Shown here one piece after another: positions 34,688 to 42,295 of a DNA stretch of 64,000 nt. The stretch spans positions 3,296,306 to 3,360,305 of the forward strand of contig CP051244.1 in NCBI GenBank assembly GCA_017795045.1, given 5' to 3'. Below the pieces are notes generated by a model. It had not been told where the DNA came from. It searched no databases and worked only from the letters and a program-made list of their open reading frames with translations. This DNA is from Allomuricauda sp. Lineage in GTDB: Bacteria > Bacteroidota > Bacteroidia > Flavobacteriales > Flavobacteriaceae. A program made the position numbers and the translations under genes. Numbering within the stretch: position 1 is the first letter of the stretch; every line of letters begins with the position of its first letter.

Positions 34688-36265
34688 ATGAAAAAAATAC
34701 TTTTCCTTGTACTATCACTCCAATTTCTATGGGCCACAGGTCAAGAAAGTATGAGTGAAGGACCATTTTCACAACTTATTATACGAGGGGTAACCTTGAT
34801 CAATGGCAACGGTTCACCGCCAAGAGGTCCCATTGACATTGTTGTGGAGAACAATAAAATTGTGAACATTCAGGTAGTAGGTTATCCTGGGGTAAAGATA
34901 GATGCGTCCAAAAGACCCAAGCTAAAACCCGGGGGCAAAGAGTTGGATTGCTCCGGTATGTACCTCCTTCCCGGATTTATAGACATGCATGGCCATATTG
35001 GCGGTGAGGCCCAAGGTGCTGACTCCGATTATGTATTCAAACTTTGGATGGCACACGGTATCACCACCATAAGGGAACCCAGTGGCCGGGGTGTGGACTG
35101 GACGCTCGACCTCAAACGGAAAAGTGAAAAGAACCAAATCATCGCCCCCCGTATTTATGCCTATACCGGTTTTGGGCAACAAGGTGGGGATTTCAATCCC
35201 TTGAACGGTTCTGCCATAAGTACTCCCGAGCAAGCACGGAAATGGGTACGTGCCAACGCCGAACGGGGAGCAGATGGCATCAAGTTCTTTGGGGCTCCGC
35301 CGGAAATCATGACCGCTGCTTTGGATGAAAACAAAAAGTTGGGACTACGGTCCGCATGTCACCATGCCCAAACCGATGTGGCCCGTTGGAACGTCCTCCA
35401 TTCTGCGCGCGCCGGTTTAACCACCATGGAGCATTGGTATGGACTTCCAGAAGCGCTTTTTGAAGATAGGACCGTTCAGGATTATCCGTTGGACTATAAC
35501 TACCAGAATGAGCAGCATCGCTTTGAAGAGGCGGGGAAATTATGGGAACAGGCCGCCAAACCGTATTCAGAGCATTGGAACAAGGTCATGGATGAACTTA
35601 TCAGCTTGGATTTTACGCTAGTGCCCACATTCAATATTTATGAAGCCAGTAGGGATTTGCATCGTGCCAGAAGGGCCGAATGGCATGAGGATTATACCCT
35701 ACCCTCCCTTTGGGAGTTCTATCAACCCAGTATGATCTCCCATGGTTCTTATTGGCACGATTGGGGCACTGAACAAGAGGTGGCATGGAAACGAAACTAC
35801 AAGCTCTGGATGACCTTCATCAATGAATATAAGAACCGAGGTGGTCGTGTGGCTACGGGGTCAGATTCCGGGTTTATATTCCAGCTGTATGGATTTGCCT
35901 ATATCCGTGAAATGGAATTGCTCCGTGAAACGGGCTTCCATCCCTTGGAAATCATTCGGTCAGCCACACTAAACGGTGCCGAAGCTTTGGGCGCTGCAGA
36001 TAAAATTGGCACTGTGGATGTGGGCAAGATGGCCGATTTTGTAATCCTTTCGGAAAATCCCCTACGAAATTTCAAGGTTCTATATGGCACCGGGGCCATT
36101 AAACTGAACAAGAATAACGAAGTGGTCCGTGTGGGCGGGGTTACCTATACCGTTAAAGACGGAATCGTTTACGACGCGAAGGCACTTTTACGGGACGTAA
36201 AGAAACAAGTACAGCAAGCAAAAGAAAAATTGAACTACAACCTAAAACAACCGGGATCAAAATAG
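34688..36265 (+). CDS. Secreted amidohydrolase (metal-dependent hydrolase)
   Basis: This 525-residue exported protein has a signal peptide (KKILFLVLSLQFLWATGQ). The amidohydrolase fold has metal ligands HGH (H101, H103) in GFIDMHGHIGG, later His residues (SACHHAQTD, TMEHWYG) and the Asp of GSDSGF. NPLRNF and a C-terminal beta-sandwich are typical of imidazolonepropionase/prolidase-like members. The substrate is unknown. Co-transcription with the M14 carboxypeptidase suggests a role in hydrolysing peptides or amides from the medium. Confidence 0.88.
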   Translation: MKKILFLVLSLQFLWATGQESMSEGPFSQLIIRGVTLINGNGSPPRGPIDIVVENNKIVNIQVVGYPGVKIDASKRPKLKPGGKELDCSGMYLLPGFIDMHGHIGGEAQGADSDYVFKLWMAHGITTIREPSGRGVDWTLDLKRKSEKNQIIAPRIYAYTGFGQQGGDFNPLNGSAISTPEQARKWVRANAERGADGIKFFGAPPEIMTAALDENKKLGLRSACHHAQTDVARWNVLHSARAGLTTMEHWYGLPEALFEDRTVQDYPLDYNYQNEQHRFEEAGKLWEQAAKPYSEHWNKVMDELISLDFTLVPTFNIYEASRDLHRARRAEWHEDYTLPSLWEFYQPSMISHGSYWHDWGTEQEVAWKRNYKLWMTFINEYKNRGGRVATGSDSGFIFQLYGFAYIREMELLRETGFHPLEIIRSATLNGAEALGAADKIGTVDVGKMADFVILSENPLRNFKVLYGTGAIKLNKNNEVVRVGGVTYTVKDGIVYDAKALLRDVKKQVQQAKEKLNYNLKQPGSK

Positions 36266-36301
36266 CATCCATTAAATAAGTCTGGTATTAAAATTAGAAT
36301 G

Positions 36302-36335
36302 AAGGGCAGGAATGTGGTCAACGATTCCTGCTCTT
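36302..36335 (+). terminator. Bidirectional terminator after the amidohydrolase gene
   Basis: A 12-bp stem (36302-36313 with 36324-36335, one G-T pair) with a 10-nt loop lies 36 bp after the amidohydrolase stop. It also faces the end of the small minus-strand gene. Only a short T-run follows. Confidence 0.65.
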
Positions 36336-36343
36336 TGTATTTG

Positions 36344-36442
36344 TTATTGGAACATTTTTTTTCGAAACGAAAAGACTATTGAGGCAATCACAAAAGCAAC
36401 GCTTAAAAACAATGCGAACAGAACGATAATACCCATCATCAT
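36344..36442 (-). CDS. Membrane microprotein, 32 residues
   Basis: This short open frame begins with three Met codons (MMMGIIVLFALF), continues as one hydrophobic helix to about residue 26, and ends with a basic tail (FRKKMFQ) and TAA. It lies 2 bp after the stop of the 79-residue secreted-protein gene and before a terminator hairpin, so it could be the second gene of a two-gene unit. The hydrophobic-then-basic composition looks like a real single-pass microprotein. No homology is known to me. Confidence 0.45.
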   Translation of the reverse strand: MMMGIIVLFALFLSVAFVIASIVFSFRKKMFQ

Positions 36443-36444
36443 AA

Positions 36445-36684
36445 TTAAGCCAATTTAGCTCTGTCCTTTTTAGTTTTGAAAGAAAGCTCTTTTTTAACCC
36501 TGGAGTTTTTGAATTTGTACAATCTAGCCACTTCAGTTTCACCTTTAGTTTGCTTTTGGATATCGATGTTCAATTCAACTCCTACAGCAGTAACGGTATC
36601 AACTTTAACTTCGTTGGAAGTGTCCTGGGCCATAGCTACGGTTCCGAAGAAAATTACTGCGATGATGGTTAAAACTGTTTTCAT
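36445..36684 (-). CDS. Small secreted protein, unknown function
   Basis: This 79-residue protein has a clear signal peptide (MKTVLTIIAVIFFGTVAMAQ). The mature chain of about 59 residues is basic and Lys/Thr-rich (VELNIDIQKQTKGETEVARLY, then KKELSFKTKKDRAKL). No Cys is present. The function is unknown. A divergent 404-bp gap separates it from msrA. Confidence 0.65.
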   Translation of the reverse strand: MKTVLTIIAVIFFGTVAMAQDTSNEVKVDTVTAVGVELNIDIQKQTKGETEVARLYKFKNSRVKKELSFKTKKDRAKLA

Positions 36685-37088
36685 GATTTGGGTTTTTATT
36701 ACGAAGTAAAGCTACCTCCGTAGGGGCCCTGAATCAGATTTCTGTCGCTAAACCCCCCTTTTTTTTCGGTGTAGAAACTTTTCTTGGACAAAGTGTTTTT
36801 TATCGTCGATGAACGTTTTCGGGTCAAAAAACAGCACACCGACAGGGTGTGCATTTCATCGATCATTCTAAAGACCCCATCCCTGTAAACCCTTGTAAAC
36901 AAAGGAATTATTTGTAGGAAAAGAAATACAGAAATTTAATATTGAGTGGTAAAAAACCTACAAATTTGATTTTTACTGTAGAATAGGAAAGGGGCATTCG
37001 AAGATGTTCAAAACCTCCAATTAACACTTTTTAACACGCCTCGTCGTAATAGTTGCTATCTTATCCCTACTAAGCAAAAAACAACACC
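36685..37088. other. 404-bp intergenic region upstream of msrA
   Basis: No convincing gene is seen on either strand. The region holds a C/T run (36750-36765 area) and a 7-bp hairpin GCACACC/GGTGTGC (36834-36840 with 36846-36852). It also has two direct TGTAAAC copies 10 bp apart (36884-36890, 36894-36900), an AT-rich stretch, and a candidate ECF-type promoter before msrA (37023-37045). Confidence 0.6.
37023..37045 (+). promoter_or_regulatory. Candidate ECF-type promoter of msrA
   Basis: AAC at 37023-37025 and CGTC at 37042-37045 are separated by exactly 16 bp, the same core and spacing as the promoter of the ECF sigma operon at 40452-40476. The ATG of msrA is 43 bp further. The core is short, so chance agreement is possible. 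Confidence 0.35.
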
Positions 37089-37781
37089 ATGAAAATCGTA
37101 CAGATTCCTTTTTTGGTTTTGCTTCTTTTGGTTTCCACAAGCTGCCAGTCCAAGACCAAATCCAACAAGCAAGAACTCACTCAAAAAGAACAGAAAGAGA
37201 GTTTTGAAATATCGGGGCTTTCTGCAGATGAACTTCAAAACTACGAGACCGCCTATTTTGCCAGCGGATGCTTTTGGTGTGTGGAAGCTATTTTTGAAAG
37301 TGTGAAAGGGGTCAAAGAAGTCTATTCTGGATATTCCGGTGGAAAGAAAAAGAACCCTACCTATGAGCAAGTCGGCCGAGGGCTCACCAAGCATGCCGAA
37401 GCCGTGGAGGTATATTACGATCCCAATGTGGTCTCTTTTACTAAACTGGTCCAGGTTTTCTTTGGATCCCATGACCCAACCACCCTTAATCGACAGGGGC
37501 CGGACCGAGGTCCACAATATCGGTCCATTGCGTTCTATAAAAATGATGCCGAGAAAAAAATCATTGAAGACTACATTGCCAAACTGGAGGCTGCAAACGT
37601 ATTTGGAAAGCCCATAGTTACCGAAGTAAAGGCATTTGATAAATTTTACATGGCCGAGGATTACCATCAGGACTATGAGAAAAATCACCCCAATAATCCA
37701 TACGTGCAACAGGTATCCATTCCCCGATTGAATCGATTTAAGGCAAAATTCAAATCCTATTTAAAGGATGATGCCCACTAA
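37089..37781 (+). CDS. msrA: Peptide-methionine (S)-S-oxide reductase, lipoprotein form
   Basis: This 230-residue enzyme repairs oxidised methionine. It has a lipoprotein signal (LLLLVSTSCQSK, lipid Cys 19), so it acts in the periplasm or at a membrane. The catalytic motif is GCFWCVEAIFESVKGV with active Cys 61. The YSGG, RQGPDRGPQYRS and AEDYHQDY motifs are complete. No msrB is fused or adjacent. It lies close to the ECF sigma operon and may belong to its regulon. Confidence 0.93.
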   Translation: MKIVQIPFLVLLLLVSTSCQSKTKSNKQELTQKEQKESFEISGLSADELQNYETAYFASGCFWCVEAIFESVKGVKEVYSGYSGGKKKNPTYEQVGRGLTKHAEAVEVYYDPNVVSFTKLVQVFFGSHDPTTLNRQGPDRGPQYRSIAFYKNDAEKKIIEDYIAKLEAANVFGKPIVTEVKAFDKFYMAEDYHQDYEKNHPNNPYVQQVSIPRLNRFKAKFKSYLKDDAH

Positions 37782-37886
37782 GTCGTGTTTTTATTAAGAA
37801 GTATAGAGATGGCCCAAAAGGAAATGCTGGCAGGTAGAAGAGTTGAGTGGTTCCTTACTTAAGGCCTGAAAAGGAAAGTAGGGGTC

Positions 37887-39326
37887 TTATTGCTTCAAGA
37901 CAACGTCACTGTATCTGGAGTTGATAGTGATGGACTTATCATCCGTTTTACTGATATAATACCCCTTGTGTATTTGGGCATTATGGTTTTTTGAGGTTTC
38001 CAACACCATGGTTTTCGGGTATGTAAATTCCGAAGCGGTTCCATTCACATAAATAGAAAATGGTACTGATGGCATTTTAAATTCCACCTCTCCGTTCTCC
38101 ACCGAAACATCCAGGTCAGTAAAACTCTCGGACACCGCATCAATACTAAGTGCTCCCAATGTACTGTTCACCAAGGCCTTCCCTTTCAAACGCCCAATGA
38201 TCACGTTGGAAGACACCGAGTTCAGTTGTAGCTCCTTTACTTCGTTCAGGTTTACATTTTCGGCAAAATCCGTTTGCAGTTGGCCATAGTTCCATTGCTG
38301 TACCACAATGGGTGAGTAGGAAGCCTTGATATTGGTCTTATGGCCATCAATGGTAGAGGCAAGCAAGCTTGCGTAGGACAAGCTTGCGTTGATATTCTTG
38401 GTATTTGCGGCCAATTTCACCTCTCCGTGCCGTACATCCATTTTAAGTTTGATGTATTTGGGCATTTTGATCTTGATGCGTTTTTTTACCTTGTACTCCT
38501 TGTGTTCACCATCTTTTGAAGAAAAATAAAACACATTGGTACCATCATTATGGATGCGCATTACCCTTTCATTCTCGCGTCTTATTTCTTCCCGTTGGTT
38601 TCTCATCTCCTCCCGCTGGGCCTTTACTTCCTCCCTAATTTCCACACGGAGCTGTTCCCGGTCTTCCATAAGTTGCTTACGGTCTTCTTGCATCTGCTTT
38701 CGCATTTCCTCCCTTTCCTTGGCCCGATCTTTCAATTGATCGCTCCACTCCTCAAAACGCTTCTTGTACTCCTTGTCAAAATTCTTGTCGAAGTCCTTTT
38801 TCCACTCTTTCAAATATTTGTCCCCGTCCTTTTTATAGGCATCATAATCAAACTCCATAAAAGGCATTGGGGGCATTGGAGGCAGTTCTGGAATGACCAC
38901 CATCTCGGGAATTTCAGGTATCTCGGGAATTTCAACCTCAGCCAAGATATGCTCCACGGAGGGCACTTCGGAAACAACAAAGTCAAAATTGTTGAAACCG
39001 TGTACCATGGGACCAAAGCTGTTCCCTTGGGTACGCACTTCAATTTCTTTGCTGTTGCCCATGATCTTGATCAAATCCTTCTTAAAATACGATGTGGCTT
39101 CCTCTTCCGTGGCTCCTTCCAGTTCCATCACAGCAGTGACTTCCACCTGGTCCTTGTCCCAGGTTTCAAACTCAATGTCCGCATAACTGGTGTTGAGGTT
39201 GATGACCGCCTCCTTATCCACATTGAAGGTTTCCTTGTACGTTTTCGATTTCTCCTGTGCCCTGATAGCGGAGCCCGCCATCACCAAGAGCATCAGACTA
39301 AACCATATTTGATGATTCCTGTTCAT
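37887..39326 (-). CDS. DUF4097-like exported protein with long charged coiled coil
   Basis: This 479-residue protein has a signal peptide (IWFSLMLLVMAGSAIRAQ). A beta part follows (EKSKTYKETFNVDKEAVINLNTSYADIEFETWDKDQVEV), similar to DUF4097/head-GIN adhesin-like repeats. Next is a Pro/Met/Ile-rich hinge (residues about 140-160), then about 110 residues of highly charged helix rich in Glu, Arg, Lys, Met and Gln. A C-terminal beta-repeat region completes it. It is the last gene of the ECF sigma operon and overlaps the anti-sigma candidate by 29 bp. Its role is inferred only from that context, perhaps envelope-stress sensing or response. Confidence 0.8.
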   Translation of the reverse strand: MNRNHQIWFSLMLLVMAGSAIRAQEKSKTYKETFNVDKEAVINLNTSYADIEFETWDKDQVEVTAVMELEGATEEEATSYFKKDLIKIMGNSKEIEVRTQGNSFGPMVHGFNNFDFVVSEVPSVEHILAEVEIPEIPEIPEMVVIPELPPMPPMPFMEFDYDAYKKDGDKYLKEWKKDFDKNFDKEYKKRFEEWSDQLKDRAKEREEMRKQMQEDRKQLMEDREQLRVEIREEVKAQREEMRNQREEIRRENERVMRIHNDGTNVFYFSSKDGEHKEYKVKKRIKIKMPKYIKLKMDVRHGEVKLAANTKNINASLSYASLLASTIDGHKTNIKASYSPIVVQQWNYGQLQTDFAENVNLNEVKELQLNSVSSNVIIGRLKGKALVNSTLGALSIDAVSESFTDLDVSVENGEVEFKMPSVPFSIYVNGTASEFTYPKTMVLETSKNHNAQIHKGYYISKTDDKSITINSRYSDVVLKQ

Positions 39327-39885
39327 TTTTTGATGATTTTAATTGATTTAACTTTGATTTTAACCGCTGCAACAACTGCAAGCGCAGTTGCAGATTTTTT
39401 ACCAAGGCGCCAATGGTCTGATCATTGGGTCCCATCTCATTAAGTTCCTTGTTCAGCAATCTGTATTCGGCATCCAGTTCTGCCAAACGGTCCATATAGC
39501 TGTCCAACACTTCCTTATTGTCCGAATCGAACTCCAAATCGGAAAGCTCTAGATTGATATTGGTGAGGTAATAATTCTCCACTTTCTTCAAATCTGGGGA
39601 CAGATCGCCCAACGAAAGGATTTGTGGAGTCTTGGTCTCGTTTTCCACCACTGGGTTCGTAACAGGGAGTTCCTTTTGCTCTCTTGACAAAAAGAAAACA
39701 GTAACCCCCAAGGCAACTACTACCGAAGCCGCTACCCGTAACCAGAACAACTGGTTGGATTTCCTTTGGGTAGAAGTCGGAAGATCCTTCTCCAATTTGG
39801 ACAGAAACCGGGCCTCATGCCCTTCTTTCATACTAAGCGTCCTTTTCCGCTCTTTGGCGAACATTTCCTTAAGATCCTGTGCCAT
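39298..39885 (-). CDS. Probable membrane anti-sigma factor
   Basis: This 195-residue protein has a cytoplasmic N-terminal domain with MFAKERKRTLSMKEGHEARFLSKLEK, one membrane helix (LRVAASVVVALGVTVFFL, about residues 49-66), and a helical periplasmic region with a coiled coil (YMDRLAELDAEYRLLNKEL, then LQLRLQLLQRLKSKLNQL). Size and topology fit an anti-sigma regulator, though no zinc-binding ZAS motif is seen. It overlaps the sigma gene by 17 bp and the downstream gene by 29 bp, which suggests coupled translation. Confidence 0.72.
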   Translation of the reverse strand: MAQDLKEMFAKERKRTLSMKEGHEARFLSKLEKDLPTSTQRKSNQLFWLRVAASVVVALGVTVFFLSREQKELPVTNPVVENETKTPQILSLGDLSPDLKKVENYYLTNINLELSDLEFDSDNKEVLDSYMDRLAELDAEYRLLNKELNEMGPNDQTIGALVKNLQLRLQLLQRLKSKLNQLKSSKNEQESSNMV

Positions 39886-40411
39886 AAGCCATATTTTTTA
39901 AAGTTTCTTTTAACTGTGCCTTTCCCCGAAGCAATCGGGTCCTTGATGCCGAATCCGAGATGTCCAGGATTTCGGCAATCTCCCCATGATCATATCCTTC
40001 CACCAAATAGAGCTGTACCACGTACTGGTATTTGGGAGGCAGCTCCTCAATGGCCTTTTTTACTTCCTCCATGGAAATTCCATCCTCCACCTTCCAATCA
40101 TCCTCTTCAGCTACCTGCATATAATTCTCGTTCAATTCAACCGTTCTTTGGTGTTTCGACTTTAAAAAGTCAATGCTCCCGTTCACCACTATCCGCTTTA
40201 ACCATGCCCCGAAGGTCACCTCTCCCTTAAATTGATCTATCCGTTCAAATGCCTTGATAAAGGATTCTTGGAGCACATCCTCTGCATCATCCGGATTCTT
40301 CAGGAAGCGCATGGCCACCCCGTACATGCCATTGCAGTATTGGCGGTACAGTTTTATCTGGGCCTTACGGTCGTTGGCCTTGCATCTTTCAACCAGATCA
40401 ATTTGAAACAC
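39869..40411 (-). CDS. RNA polymerase sigma factor, ECF subfamily
   Basis: This 180-residue sigma factor has region 2 (YRQYCNGMYGVAMRFLKNPDDAEDVLQESFIKAFERIDQFKG, with TFGAWLKRIVVNGSIDFLKS) and region 4 (ELPPKYQYVVQLYLVEGYDHGEIAEILDISDSASRTRLLRGK). Region 3 is absent, as expected. It heads an operon with a membrane anti-sigma candidate and a DUF4097-like exported protein. An AAC-N16-CGTC promoter lies upstream and suggests that it activates its own transcription. Confidence 0.92.
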   Translation of the reverse strand: MFQIDLVERCKANDRKAQIKLYRQYCNGMYGVAMRFLKNPDDAEDVLQESFIKAFERIDQFKGEVTFGAWLKRIVVNGSIDFLKSKHQRTVELNENYMQVAEEDDWKVEDGISMEEVKKAIEELPPKYQYVVQLYLVEGYDHGEIAEILDISDSASRTRLLRGKAQLKETLKNMAYGTGS

Positions 40412-40451
40412 GGTCGGTTCTATGTTTGATTAATTTGTTGTTCTATGTAAG

Positions 40452-40476
40452 GACGATGGAAAAAAAGCAACGTTGC
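40452..40476 (-). promoter_or_regulatory. ECF-type autoregulated promoter with palindromic -35
   Basis: On the minus strand GCAAC (40476-40472) and CGTC (40455-40452) are 16 bp apart, the typical AAC / CGTC core of ECF promoters. The -35 is part of a perfect 10-bp palindrome GCAACGTTGC (40467-40476). The ATG of the sigma gene is about 40 bp downstream. Confidence 0.55.
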
Positions 40477-40510
40477 AAAATAGTTTTCTTTTGGCGGTTT
40501 TTTAACAAAA

Positions 40511-40538
40511 AAATCCCGTTGAGGGTTCAACGGGATTT
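40511..40538 (-). terminator. Terminator of the ohr gene
   Basis: A perfect 12-bp stem AAATCCCGTTGA / TCAACGGGATTT (40511-40522, 40527-40538) is followed on the minus strand by a run of T. It lies 26 bp after the ohr stop and before the ECF promoter. Confidence 0.85.
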
Positions 40539-40563
40539 CTTTCAACATATATACATTAAGCTC

Positions 40564-40989
40564 TTACTCGTCCATAAGAAGGTTCAAGTGTACGGTAATA
40601 TTGTCCCGTGTGGCCTTGCTGTACGGACAAATCTCATGGGCTGCATTGATCAAGGTCTCCCCCATTTGCTTATCCACTGTGGGCAGATAGGAATCCAAGG
40701 TAGCTTCCAAGTAAAAACCATCTTCTTCCTTATTGAACTCTATGGTGGCGGTAACAGTATAATCACCCAAATCTTCAATATGGTGTTCCTTGGCCACAGC
40801 CTCCAAAGCCCCTGCAAAACAGGTGGAATATGCCGCAGCGAAAAGCTCTTCGGGATTGGTGGATGCTGCATTGGGTTTTCCCTTGGAATTGGGCATGCTG
40901 ATATCAAAATCGATTACCCCGTCCTCACTCTGCACATGCCCGGACCTTCCTCCCGTATTGGTGGCCTTACTCTCAAAAATAGTTTTCAT
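40564..40989 (-). CDS. ohr: Organic hydroperoxide resistance protein (Ohr/OsmC family)
   Basis: This 141-residue peroxidase reduces organic peroxides with two cysteines: YSTCFAGALEAVAKEH and ICPYSKATRDNITV. The N-terminal SGHVQSEDGVIDFDISMP is Ohr-like. No OhrR-type regulator is adjacent. It is a single-gene unit, insulated by its terminator from the ECF operon. Confidence 0.93.
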   Translation of the reverse strand: MKTIFESKATNTGGRSGHVQSEDGVIDFDISMPNSKGKPNAASTNPEELFAAAYSTCFAGALEAVAKEHHIEDLGDYTVTATIEFNKEEDGFYLEATLDSYLPTVDKQMGETLINAAHEICPYSKATRDNITVHLNLLMDE

Positions 40990-41216
40990 CTGTAATAATG
41001 TTTATTAAGTTCCTAAAATGGATGGGGCAAAGCCCGCTTTCCATATTTATATGAGAAGTTACCATTTGTAGACGGATGTCCCTAATTACAGTTATTAAAT
41101 TTGTGTGAAATAGTGTGGATTCCCTCCCTTCAAAAGCAGTTGCCACAATCAACCCCAATACGGGATAACCCGCAAAAACTTTATACCTTAGTGGTCCGAC
41201 TCCATTAAAAAACATC

Positions 41217-42260
41217 TTGGCCAACAAAAAAAATACAACTCCCGGTACCATTTCCAAAATTCAGGAACTACGGAAACAGGAAATTTCCGTGGATACCTTG
41301 ACCAAAGGCCTCTTTGAAGGAAACAAGGCCTTATTGGCCAAAGCCATTACTTTGTTGGAAAGCACCAATCCCATGCATTTTGAAAAGGCCAACGCAGTCA
41401 TAGAAAAGTGCCTTACCCAACCTAATTCCAGTATCCGTCTGGGGATTACCGGGGTTCCCGGGGTGGGAAAAAGCTCATTTATTGAAGCCTTGGGCTCCCT
41501 GCTGACCTCAAAAGGAAAAAAGGTGGCCGTCTTGGCAGTAGACCCCACTAGTTCCTTGAGTAAAGGAAGTATTCTTGGAGATAAAACCCGCATGCAATCC
41601 CTTTCCAAGGATCCCAATGCCTTTATTAGACCCTCCCCTTCGGGCAGTTCTTTGGGCGGAGTGGCCCAAAAGACCCGGGAAAGTATCATCTTGTGTGAAG
41701 CTGCTGGATACGATGTCATTTTGGTGGAAACCGTTGGGGTAGGACAAAGTGAAATTGTGGTACACAGCATGGTGGATTTCTTTTTGCTGTTAAAATTATC
41801 TGGGGCTGGCGATGAATTGCAAGGCATTAAAAGGGGCATTATGGAAATGGCCGATGCCATTGCCATCAACAAGGCCGATGGTGACAATTTGCAACGGGCC
41901 CAACTGGCCGCTACCGAATTTTCAAGAGCCCTTCACCTCTATCCGCCCAAGGCAAACGGATGGACTCCCAAAGTTTTAAAATGCTCAGCCACAGAGCATA
42001 AGGGCATTCAAGAGATATGGGACATGATTGTAGATTTTGTGGTACAAAATCAGAAAAATGGCCATTTTATAAAAAACAGACAGTTGCAGAACCGAAATTG
42101 GTTCTTTCAGACCGTGGATGAACAAATCAAGCAGTTTTTTCATCAAAAAGAGTCGTTCAACAAGGCCCAGAAAAAAATGCTGAAGGCCATTGATGAGAAT
42201 AAAATCTCCCCCTTTTATGCCGCAAAGCTCCTATTGGAAGATATTACCAAGGAACTTTAA
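41217..42260 (+). CDS. meaB: Methylmalonyl-CoA mutase-associated GTPase (MeaB/ArgK)
   Basis: This 347-residue G3E GTPase guards and reloads B12-dependent methylmalonyl-CoA mutase. The P-loop is GVPGVGKSS (residues 79-87), ETVGVGQSE is the switch region, and NKADGDN is the base-binding motif. The C-terminal dimerisation arm is present. The start is TTG at 41217; no ATG is available before the conserved part. The mutase genes are not in the window. Confidence 0.93.
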   Translation: MANKKNTTPGTISKIQELRKQEISVDTLTKGLFEGNKALLAKAITLLESTNPMHFEKANAVIEKCLTQPNSSIRLGITGVPGVGKSSFIEALGSLLTSKGKKVAVLAVDPTSSLSKGSILGDKTRMQSLSKDPNAFIRPSPSGSSLGGVAQKTRESIILCEAAGYDVILVETVGVGQSEIVVHSMVDFFLLLKLSGAGDELQGIKRGIMEMADAIAINKADGDNLQRAQLAATEFSRALHLYPPKANGWTPKVLKCSATEHKGIQEIWDMIVDFVVQNQKNGHFIKNRQLQNRNWFFQTVDEQIKQFFHQKESFNKAQKKMLKAIDENKISPFYAAKLLLEDITKEL

Positions 42261-42295
42261 ATAAAAGCAATAAATTTGCACAGATTCCAAAACGA

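Noticed and set aside
36699-36902. 67-codon minus-strand frame upstream of msrA
   Set aside because: No signal, no motif, and it crosses the hairpin and direct repeats; composition looks random.
38351-38388. Direct repeat of CAAGCTTGCGT inside the DUF4097-like gene
   Set aside because: Only two copies within coding sequence; consistent with repeated residues in a beta-repeat protein.
38550-39443. 297-codon plus-strand frame opposite the DUF4097-like gene
   Set aside because: The sense strand has a signal peptide and operon overlaps; the antisense frame is Phe/Leu-rich, as expected for the reverse of a Glu/Lys-rich gene.
40426-40995. 189-codon plus-strand frame covering ohr and its terminator
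   Set aside because: It runs through a perfect terminator stem and the ECF promoter, and ohr is intact on the other strand.
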